5,982 nt of DNA, taken from Oscillospiraceae bacterium (lineage in GTDB: Bacteria > Bacillota > Clostridia > Oscillospirales > Oscillospiraceae). This document shows positions 1 through 5,360 of this stretch, one piece after another. The notes below the pieces were generated by a model. That model had not been told where the DNA came from and ran no database searches. It saw nothing but the letters and a program-made list of their open reading frames with translations. The translations under genes were made by a program, and so were the position numbers. Positions within the stretch are counted from its first letter, which is position 1, and each line of letters starts with the position of its first letter. Location of the stretch: the NCBI GenBank assembly GCA_031280855.1, contig JAITGH010000147.1, positions 1 through 5,982 of the forward strand, written 5' to 3'.

Positions 1-18
1 ATATTTTAAATTACTCTG

Positions 19-47
19 ACGCGAGTCGGCATATCGGCCGTACGCGT
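19..47 (-). terminator. Possible terminator-like hairpin after the E1 gene
   Basis: Two nested stems: ACGCG/CGCGT (19-23/43-47) and CGGC/GCCG (27-30/37-40), with a small internal loop and a 6-nt apical loop. It lies about 40 bp past the E1 stop. The minus-strand sequence that follows (18 down to 1) is AT-rich but has no clean T-run, so termination is only a possibility. The rest of 1-85 shows no gene. Confidence 0.35.
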
Positions 48-85
48 TTTGGCGAGTTAATCTAAACGGATTTAGGGCGAGAGCA

Positions 86-2548
86 CTATACCCCGAGTTT
101 AGCGCGGCGAATCTTCTCCACCGTTCCGAACGCCAGCGTCGGAGCGTAGCCCTCCAGCGGCAGTATCTTCTGATGGACGGCGTCAAGGATCCAGCTCGCC
201 TGCGGAAAGTACCATTCCTCAAGCTCGGGACATGGCGAGATCGCATTCGGAGCCGCGACCACAATCGGAGGCGCGTCCAGCGAATCAAACGCGAACTCCG
301 TAACGTTACGTGCGATCTCACCGGCGACCGATCCGCGCTCACACGCGTCGGAGACGACTACCAGCCGCCCGGTCTTTCTCACGCTTGTAAGCAGCACGTC
401 GTAATCGAACGGTACGAGGCTTCGCGCATCGACGACCTCGGCGGAGATCCCGCGTTCCGCAAGCATATCCGCAGCCTTGAGACCCGCGTACAGCGACGCG
501 CCAATCGTGAGGATCGTAAGCTCGCTGCCGGCGCGTTTGACGTCGGGCAGCCCGATTGGGATCTCGTAATCTTCTTCGGGTACGGCGTGGAACTGCTCAC
601 CGATGTCGTATAGCTTTTGACTCTCGAAGAATACGACGGGGTCGGTGCCGTTAAGCGCGGCGGTCATCAGACCTTTCGCGTCATAAGGCGTTGCGGGGAA
701 GCAGACCTTGAGTCCGGGGATGTGAGCCGTAAGCGCAGTCCAGTCTTGCGCGTGCTGAGCGCCGTATTTCGCTCCGACCGAAACGCGCAGTACGACGGGC
801 ATCTTGAGCACTCCCGCACTCATGCTCTGCCATTTTGACAGCTGGTTGAAAACCTCGTCTCCCGCACGTCCGAGGAAGTCGCAGTACATGAGCTCCGGGA
901 TCGCTCGACCGCCCATCATCGCGTAGCCGACGGATGCCGCGACGATCGTACCCTCCGAGATCGGCGCGTTGAAGAACCGATGGTAGGGCAAGCTTTCCGT
1001 AAGACCTCCGTATACGCCGAACGCGCCGCCCCAATCGCGGTTGTCCTCCCCGAACGCGATTAGCGTCGGATCGGTGTAGAACTTGCGAACGATCGCCTCG
1101 AAGAGCGCGTCGCGGTAGGTGTACTGCTTGAGCTTGCTGACCTCCTTACCATTGGAGTCGAGGTGGAACCGCGATTTCTCCGCAATCTTCTTGATGCGGG
1201 AGTTCTCCTCCGGTGGAGTCAGCGTCTCCGGAGTTGCGGCGGACATTGACGGGACGCGTTCGTTCGACAGCATGAGACTGCGGATCGCGTCCGGGTTCGA
1301 GCTGAGATTGATGCGCGGTGAGACGTTCAAGTCGATTGCGAGCCGCATTATGCGTGCGATACGGGCTTCAACGCTCTCGCGGATCGCGGCGAGGTCGGAG
1401 TTGCCGGCGACGTTCGCGCCGATCAGATTCGCGGCGAACGCTTGGATCGAGTCCGCCTCCTGCCACGCGGCGATCTCTTCTTTACTGCGGTACGTGGAGG
1501 CGTCGGTCGCGCTATGTCCCGCGATACGGTATGTAATGGTGTCGAGCAGTACGGGACCCTCGCGGCGCTCGATAAGCTCGCGCTTACGGCGGAACGCGTC
1601 AAGCACTGCAAGCGGGTTGTAGCCGTCGACGCGCTCCGCGTGTAACTGCGTCGGGCTGATACCCGCGCCGACTCTCGCCAGCGTATCGTACGCCATCGTC
1701 TCGCCGGAGGTCTGACCGCCCATCCCGTAGGAGTTATTCAGGAAGTTGAAGATAACCGGCAATCCGCCGCGATGCGCCTCGTCCCACAGCTTGGTTAGCT
1801 GATCCATCGCGGAGAAGTTGAGCGCCTCCCACACCGGTCCGCAACCGAGGCTCGCATCACCGATATTGCATACTACAATGCCCGGTTTTTGGTTGACGCG
1901 CTTGAACAGCGCGGCTCCCGCCGAGATCCCTGCGGAACCGCCGACGATCGCGTTGTTCGGGTAGATCCCAAACGGCGTGAAGAACACGTGCATCGAGTTC
2001 CCGAGTCCCTTCGCGAACCCGGTCTCGCGTCCGAACAGTTCCGACATGAACCCATAAAGCAAGAAGTCGAACGCGAGGTCGCGCACGTCGCCGCCGGTAT
2101 TCGCGGCTTCAACCGGAGCGAGTATTGCGCCGTCGAACGCGTTACGCATGATCGAGTACAGTTCGTCCTCCGGCAAGCGTCGAATCGCGCATAGCCCTTT
2201 TGCGAGCACCTCGCCGTGGCTGCGATGTCCGCCGAATATGACGTCGTCGCGCTCCAGCGCGAACGCCATCCCGACGGCGGCGGCCTCCTGACCTGTGTAA
2301 AGGTGCGCGGGACCGGTGTATACGTACGGAATGTCGCGGTACTGCTTCGTAGTGCGCACACTGTACAGCATCGTCTCGAACTCCCGGATCGTGTACATGT
2401 CCGAATAGATCGCGGTCATGGTCGACTTCCCAAGCTGCTTCGCGGACGTCTTGAACGGAACATCAAAGCTGTTCAGCTCGATTGGCTTGAACTCCAGGGT
2501 ACCCTTTGAGCGTATCTTCGCGGGGTCTATATATTGGCTGATTGGCAC
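86..2548 (-). CDS. Fused alpha-beta thiamine-diphosphate E1 dehydrogenase (2-oxoacid/acetoin type)
   Basis: An 820-residue single-chain E1. The alpha-like half (about 45-430) has YTGQEAAAVG, GGHRSHGEVLAKG (107-118), ELFGRETGFAKGLGNSMH (170-187), the ThDP/Mg motif from GDA (230-232) to NN (271-272) ending NNSYGMGGQ, and the loop RIAGHSATDASTYRSKEEI (341-359; His345). A linker (about 430-472) leads to the beta-like half (about 473-820): FGEDNRDWGGAFGVYGGL (499-516), ISEGTIVAASVG (530-541; Glu532 is the likely ThDP-activating glutamate), HAQDWTALTAHIPGLKV (599-615), and PYDAKGL. It decarboxylates a 2-oxoacid, or cleaves an acetoin-like hydroxyketone, and passes the acyl group to the lipoyl arm of E2. 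Unusual: alpha and beta are normally separate chains; about 40-50 extra residues lie between RSHGE and ELFG; and the GD-to-NN spacing is about 40 residues where about 30 is usual. The GTG start is supported by a GGAGGG. The substrate is not determinable; GRE linkage argues against a routine housekeeping pyruvate dehydrogenase. Confidence 0.93.
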   Translation of the reverse strand: MPISQYIDPAKIRSKGTLEFKPIELNSFDVPFKTSAKQLGKSTMTAIYSDMYTIREFETMLYSVRTTKQYRDIPYVYTGPAHLYTGQEAAAVGMAFALERDDVIFGGHRSHGEVLAKGLCAIRRLPEDELYSIMRNAFDGAILAPVEAANTGGDVRDLAFDFLLYGFMSELFGRETGFAKGLGNSMHVFFTPFGIYPNNAIVGGSAGISAGAALFKRVNQKPGIVVCNIGDASLGCGPVWEALNFSAMDQLTKLWDEAHRGGLPVIFNFLNNSYGMGGQTSGETMAYDTLARVGAGISPTQLHAERVDGYNPLAVLDAFRRKRELIERREGPVLLDTITYRIAGHSATDASTYRSKEEIAAWQEADSIQAFAANLIGANVAGNSDLAAIRESVEARIARIMRLAIDLNVSPRINLSSNPDAIRSLMLSNERVPSMSAATPETLTPPEENSRIKKIAEKSRFHLDSNGKEVSKLKQYTYRDALFEAIVRKFYTDPTLIAFGEDNRDWGGAFGVYGGLTESLPYHRFFNAPISEGTIVAASVGYAMMGGRAIPELMYCDFLGRAGDEVFNQLSKWQSMSAGVLKMPVVLRVSVGAKYGAQHAQDWTALTAHIPGLKVCFPATPYDAKGLMTAALNGTDPVVFFESQKLYDIGEQFHAVPEEDYEIPIGLPDVKRAGSELTILTIGASLYAGLKAADMLAERGISAEVVDARSLVPFDYDVLLTSVRKTGRLVVVSDACERGSVAGEIARNVTEFAFDSLDAPPIVVAAPNAISPCPELEEWYFPQASWILDAVHQKILPLEGYAPTLAFGTVEKIRRAKLGV

Positions 2549-2562
2549 GTCATACCCTCCGG
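2549..2562 (-). promoter_or_regulatory. Ribosome binding site that selects a GTG start for E1
   Basis: The minus strand reads CCGGAGGGTATGACGTG. GGAGGG ends 6 nt before the GTG at 2546-2548, the proper spacing for the frame encoding MPISQYID. The ATG inside the spacer (2551-2553) is out of frame and only 1-2 nt from the Shine-Dalgarno sequence, so it cannot be the start. Confidence 0.8.
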
Positions 2563-2580
2563 TTTTTATGGTAAAGAGTA

Positions 2581-2742
2581 AGAACCTGTTGACATAGGCT
2601 CAAACGTCGTATTTGCGGATCTTTTTCCGCAACTCGTCGTCGAGAATCCTTGCCTTGCGCCGGCAAGGCGGCGGCTTTCCTTCTGGATTTGCGAAAAAAT
2701 CTCTCGCAAATACAACGATTTCGCTCTATGCCAACAGGTTCT
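2581..2742. mobile_element. MITE-like structured inverted-repeat element (162 bp)
   Basis: The ends form 17-bp terminal inverted repeats with one mismatch: 2581-2597 (AGAACCTGTTGACATAG) and 2726-2742, whose reverse complement is AGAACCTGTTGGCATAG. The similarity of the arms continues inward through a shared GTATTTGCG block and a T-run followed by CGCAA, giving about 50 bp of imperfect arm. Inside are three hairpins: TTGCGG/CCGCAA (2613-2618/2627-2632), a central GCCTTGC/GCAAGGC (2652-2658/2663-2669), and ATTTGCGA/TCGCAAAT (2687-2694/2704-2711). There is no coding capacity and no clear target-site duplication; flanks read GAGTA on the left and AATAA on the right. The build resembles a non-autonomous transposon (MITE) or a large REP/BIME-like repeat. 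It lies between the E2 stop and the E1 ribosome binding site. Copy number elsewhere in the genome cannot be seen. Confidence 0.7.
2652..2669. repeat. Central hairpin of the inverted-repeat element
   Basis: A perfect 7-bp stem GCCTTGC/GCAAGGC with a 4-nt GCCG loop, near the middle of the 162-bp element. Two flanking T:G positions (2651:2670 and 2650:2671) could extend it in RNA. It forms the tip of the overall fold. Confidence 0.65.
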
Positions 2743-2774
2743 AATAATTTCTACGTTAAGTGGTAACGCCGTGG

Positions 2775-4028
2775 TTATCCGCTTACCATCAGCGTCTCGA
2801 TGTTCTCCAGATTCGCGCACAGGTCGCGCAGGAACATGGACGCGGGCGCACCGTCGACGGCTCGATGGTCGTACGTGAGGCTAAGCCCCATCGCCGGGTA
2901 GACGCTGCCGTCGGTTCGGACGCGGTTCACCGTAGCGCATACGCCGAGTATCGCGCTCTGCGGCGGGTTGATTACCGGTGTGAACGACTCGACTCCGTAT
3001 GCGCCAAGATTCGACACTGTAAAGCTTGCTCCGCCGAGTTTTGACGGATCGACGCTCCCGCTGCGGCACTCCGCCGCAAGCGTCTTGAGCTGCGCGGAGA
3101 TCTCCGCCGCACTGAGCTCGCTCGCGCCGAAGATCGTCGGCACCATCAACCCGCGAGGCGTATCGACCGCGACTCCGAGATTCACGCTGCCGAATACTCG
3201 CAGATAGTCGTCGTAGTAGTTCGAGTTAAGATTCGCGTGCGCCTTCAGCGTGCGCGAGACCGCATACAGCACGAGGTCGCCGATTGTGACGCCGCTGACG
3301 CGTGCGTCGGACGCGCACTTACACTTCGCACGCAGCGCGAGCAGCGCGGTCGCGTCAAAGCTGTGATGGTGCGTAAGCTGAGGGATACTTTGAGTGGAAT
3401 GCAGCATGTTCTTCGCGATCGTGCGCCGAATGCGAGAGTGCGGCACGTCGGTGAACTCGGCGGCTTGCGAATCCGCTGGCTTGAGCGCGGTAACCTCCGG
3501 CGCATTCGGCTTCGCAGTCGAACGAACCGCGTGAGTGTCGATTGCGAGCACGTCGCGCTCGATGATTCGCCCCTCTGCGCCGGTTGGAGTCGCCAGCGAC
3601 GGATCAAGCCCGAGTTTAGCGGCAGTCGCTTTGGCTCGCGGTGAAACCGACGCCTTGTCAGCGGCAGAACCTCCGGCGGTGAGCGGAGTCTCGGCTCGCG
3701 CCTCGGCAGTGCGCTCCGGCGCAGAGGCGGCGGAGCCTGGCGACTCCGGCGGCGATGCCGCAGTGAACTCGGACGCGTCGAAGCTTTCGCCGCGATCGCC
3801 GACTACGCACACGGGGCTTGCGACCGCGACCTCGTCGCCCTGCTCGCACAGGAACGCGAGTACCGTGCACGCCTGATCCGCCGCGACCTCGAACGTGCTC
3901 TTATCGGTCTCCAGCGTGAACAAGAGTTGACCGACCTCGACCGAGTCGCCAACGGCGACGTGCCATTCGGCGAGTATTGCGGTCTCGTCGCTGACGCCGA
4001 TCTGCGGCATCAGGATGGGTTTTGCCAT
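2775..4028 (-). CDS. Dihydrolipoamide acyltransferase (E2) of a 2-oxoacid/acetoin dehydrogenase-type complex
   Basis: A 417-residue E2 core protein. Domains in order: one biotinyl/lipoyl domain (about 1-78) with MAKPILMPQ at the start and lipoyl-lysine Lys43 in ETDKSTFEV; an Ala/Pro/Glu/Ser-rich flexible linker (about 84-125); a peripheral subunit-binding domain (about 126-160, VSPRAKATAAKLGLD then GAEGRIIERDVL) that docks E1 or E3; a second linker; and the acyltransferase catalytic domain (about 190-417) with the active-site motif DHRAVDG (His388, Asp392). It takes an acyl group from E1 on the lipoyl arm and hands it to CoA. The acyl preference (acetyl, propionyl, branched) cannot be told by eye. 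The start is ATG at 4026-4028, with GGAG at 4041-4044 (spacing 12 nt, rather long); an upstream in-frame TTG at 4044-4046 overlaps this site and would add six residues that do not belong to a lipoyl domain. A bulky insertion-like element separates it from its partner E1 gene downstream. Confidence 0.95.
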   Translation of the reverse strand: MAKPILMPQIGVSDETAILAEWHVAVGDSVEVGQLLFTLETDKSTFEVAADQACTVLAFLCEQGDEVAVASPVCVVGDRGESFDASEFTAASPPESPGSAASAPERTAEARAETPLTAGGSAADKASVSPRAKATAAKLGLDPSLATPTGAEGRIIERDVLAIDTHAVRSTAKPNAPEVTALKPADSQAAEFTDVPHSRIRRTIAKNMLHSTQSIPQLTHHHSFDATALLALRAKCKCASDARVSGVTIGDLVLYAVSRTLKAHANLNSNYYDDYLRVFGSVNLGVAVDTPRGLMVPTIFGASELSAAEISAQLKTLAAECRSGSVDPSKLGGASFTVSNLGAYGVESFTPVINPPQSAILGVCATVNRVRTDGSVYPAMGLSLTYDHRAVDGAPASMFLRDLCANLENIETLMVSG

Positions 4029-4083
4029 GGTTTTACAGTTCTCCAAACACTATAGATTTACGCCGTATCTCCGTGCGATATGC

Positions 4084-4113
4084 CCGGCGGAGTGCGGACT
4101 TGCGCTCCGCCGG
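4084..4113 (-). repeat. GC-rich stem-loop between dehydrogenase and E2 genes
   Basis: A perfect 9-bp inverted repeat, CCGGCGGAG (4084-4092) and CTCCGCCGG (4105-4113). It extends inward by a G-U-type wobble and two more pairs to a 12-bp stem with a 6-nt loop (4096-4101). It begins 12 bp after the dehydrogenase stop codon. No U-tract follows on the minus strand, so it is probably an intercistronic mRNA structure (processing, stability or attenuation) and not a full terminator. The function is inferred. Confidence 0.6.
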
Positions 4114-4125
4114 ACGGTTGCGCGA

Positions 4126-5190
4126 TTAGTCCCACGTCAGGATGACTTTGAAGACTTCGCGTTTCTCCAGCTTTGAAATCGCTTCCGCGCATTGCTCTAC
4201 GGGCATAACCGCATCGTAGAAGACTTTCGCGTCGATCGTTCCGTCCAGCATCTGCTTGACGATGACGTCTTGGGTGCGATGCTCGCGATACGGATAGCTC
4301 ATGATGTGCACTCCGACATTGTTCGGCAGCTTGTACAGGTCGATCGTGGACTTGCCCTCGGCAAGCACTCCGTACACGCAAACTTTGCCGCACGGCTTAA
4401 GGAACCGCGCTCCGGCGTAGATAATTTCGGTGCTGCCCGCCGCGTCGATAACTATGTCGAACTTCTTGTCCTTGAGAACCTCCGCTGGATCCTGCTTGTG
4501 CGAGTTAATCGTCAGGTCAGGGTGCGAGAGCGACGCGATCTTCTCGAGCCGATCGTCGTGATGCCCGATTACCGTGACGGAGTTCACCTTGTACGCCTTA
4601 AGTTGCAGCGTGAGTCCAAGGCAGATCGAGCCGTCGCCGTAGATCAGGATGTCCATGCCCTCCTTCACGCCGAAGTTGATCAACGCGCTGTAGTTCTCCT
4701 TGAACGTCAGCATCATCGCGGCGTCCACGAAGTCGATCTCCTTCGGGAAGACTTTCGTTAGGAAGTCGATCTCGTCGCCCATTGCGAAGAACATTCCGGG
4801 ACCGGGTTCCGGAGTCGGGTTGTCCTCTTTCATCGCCTTGATGTCCATCGCGGTGCAGTACTCGGACATCTGACCATAGCTGGAGGTGTACTTCCCGCCG
4901 CGCGGAATCGACGGGAGAGGGCTTACCACGCGGTCGCCGACTTTCAAGTACTTGACTTTCGGACCAAGCTCCACGATCTCGCCGACCGCCTCATGTCCCA
5001 GGATCGTCGGATACGTGAACTTCATGAAGTCGCTTTCCGGATGCTGGTGATGCACGATCTTCAAATCCGTGCTGCTGCAGATTCCGCACGCCTTGACTTT
5101 TACCAGGCACTGGTAGTCCCCGAGTACCGGCATCGGCAGATCCGTGACCATCTCCACTTTGTTGGGTTCCATTACCGCAACTGCTCTCAT
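4126..5190 (-). CDS. Zinc-type medium-chain alcohol/polyol dehydrogenase (MDR family)
   Basis: A 354-residue dehydrogenase of the MDR superfamily, the usual family length. Seen: an N-terminal GroES-like catalytic domain with ACGICSSTD (Cys38, likely catalytic zinc ligand), PTILGHEAVGE (His66, Glu67) and VGDRVV (84-89); then a Rossmann domain with glycines at 185, 187 and 192 (GDGSICLG), and FDIVIDAAGS (244-253), typical of the family. The reaction is reversible oxidation of a secondary alcohol or polyol hydroxyl to a carbonyl with NAD(P). Odd points: the four-cysteine structural-zinc lobe normally found around residues 90-110 is missing (that stretch has GGKYTSSYGQMSEY and only Cys112), and the residue expected to be acidic after Rossmann strand 2 is Gly209, followed by HHDD. 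Cytoplasmic; no signal peptide or membrane segment. It lies between the GRE and E2 genes, so it probably acts on the GRE substrate or product, or prepares the E1 substrate; the actual compound cannot be read from the sequence. The start was chosen from the GGAGG at 8-nt spacing. Confidence 0.9.
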   Translation of the reverse strand: MRAVAVMEPNKVEMVTDLPMPVLGDYQCLVKVKACGICSSTDLKIVHHQHPESDFMKFTYPTILGHEAVGEIVELGPKVKYLKVGDRVVSPLPSIPRGGKYTSSYGQMSEYCTAMDIKAMKEDNPTPEPGPGMFFAMGDEIDFLTKVFPKEIDFVDAAMMLTFKENYSALINFGVKEGMDILIYGDGSICLGLTLQLKAYKVNSVTVIGHHDDRLEKIASLSHPDLTINSHKQDPAEVLKDKKFDIVIDAAGSTEIIYAGARFLKPCGKVCVYGVLAEGKSTIDLYKLPNNVGVHIMSYPYREHRTQDVIVKQMLDGTIDAKVFYDAVMPVEQCAEAISKLEKREVFKVILTWD

Positions 5191-5205
5191 ATGTATATCC
5201 TCCAT
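5191..5205 (-). promoter_or_regulatory. Ribosome binding site that fixes the dehydrogenase start
   Basis: On the minus strand a consensus GGAGG sits 8 nt before the ATG at 5188-5190 (TGGAGGATATACATATG). An earlier in-frame ATG (5203-5205) overlaps this Shine-Dalgarno sequence itself, so the longer reading starting MEDIHMRAV is unlikely. The protein should begin MRAVAV, the normal N-terminus of MDR enzymes. Confidence 0.85.
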
Positions 5206-5360
5206 ATTTTGATTTCATAGTTCGTAATTGGGCAAGCAAAAGCTACCCGCGACCGTAATATCGCCTACGGCAAAACGTAGTCGATGCCGTGAAACTTCAC
5301 GCTCTGCGGACGTTCGCGCTATAATCGCGCGAAGCGTCCACAATGCGGTCGAGCGCGGCG
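5206..5360 (-). other. GRE-to-dehydrogenase intercistronic gap with three stem-loops
   Basis: No gene is seen in this gap. It holds three self-complementary stretches. The strongest is 5308-5339, listed separately. A second is 5288-5301, with 5-bp arms CGTGA/TCACG around a 4-nt loop. A third is 5265-5280, with arms CTACG/CGTAG around a 6-nt loop. None is followed by a T-tract on the minus strand, so they do not look like classical intrinsic terminators. They may influence mRNA processing or stability between the GRE and the dehydrogenase. I saw no convincing internal promoter. Confidence 0.5.
5308..5339 (-). repeat. Strong intercistronic stem-loop after the GRE gene
   Basis: The arms GGACG-TTCGCGC (5308-5319) and GCGCGAA-G-CGTCC (5327-5339) pair over 12 bp with one bulged base at 5334 and a 7-nt loop. 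It lies 21 bp past the GRE stop codon. The minus-strand transcript has no U-run after it, so a stability or processing element that protects the GRE message from 3' decay fits better than rho-independent termination. That role is inference. Confidence 0.6.

Noticed and set aside
173..613. Plus-strand open frame of 146 codons opposite the E1 gene
   Set aside because: It lies wholly antisense to the E1 beta half, is rich in Arg as expected for a GC-rich shadow frame, and shows no domain or ribosome binding site.
1119..1622. Plus-strand open frame of 167 codons
   Set aside because: It is antisense to the well-supported E1 coding sequence, with low-complexity Ser/Arg/Ala composition and no recognisable motif.
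2570..2610. A promoter within the inverted-repeat element driving E1 (TTGAGC, 17 nt, TACTCT on the minus strand)
   Set aside because: The spacing is right but the -10 match is only about half of consensus, so it is too weak to call.
2575..2748. Target-site duplication around the inverted-repeat element
   Set aside because: The flanks GAGTA and AATAA share no convincing direct repeat; at most a TA-like similarity that could be chance.
2566..2820. Minus-strand open frame of 84 codons across the E2-E1 gap
   Set aside because: It runs through the inverted-repeat element and overlaps the E2 3' end out of frame; its composition follows the repeat and it has no supported start.
4029..4046. Upstream TTG start for E2, adding six residues
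   Set aside because: The TTG overlaps the Shine-Dalgarno GGAG, and the added residues MENCKT precede the canonical lipoyl-domain N-terminus MAKPILMPQ.
4192..4761. Plus-strand open frame of 189 codons
   Set aside because: It is antisense to the MDR dehydrogenase, Val/Asp/Arg-rich, with no family motif; a shadow of the real gene.
5320..5325. TATAAT on the plus strand as a promoter -10 box
   Set aside because: It forms the loop of the 5308-5339 hairpin, has no matching -35 box at the right distance, and no plus-strand gene follows.
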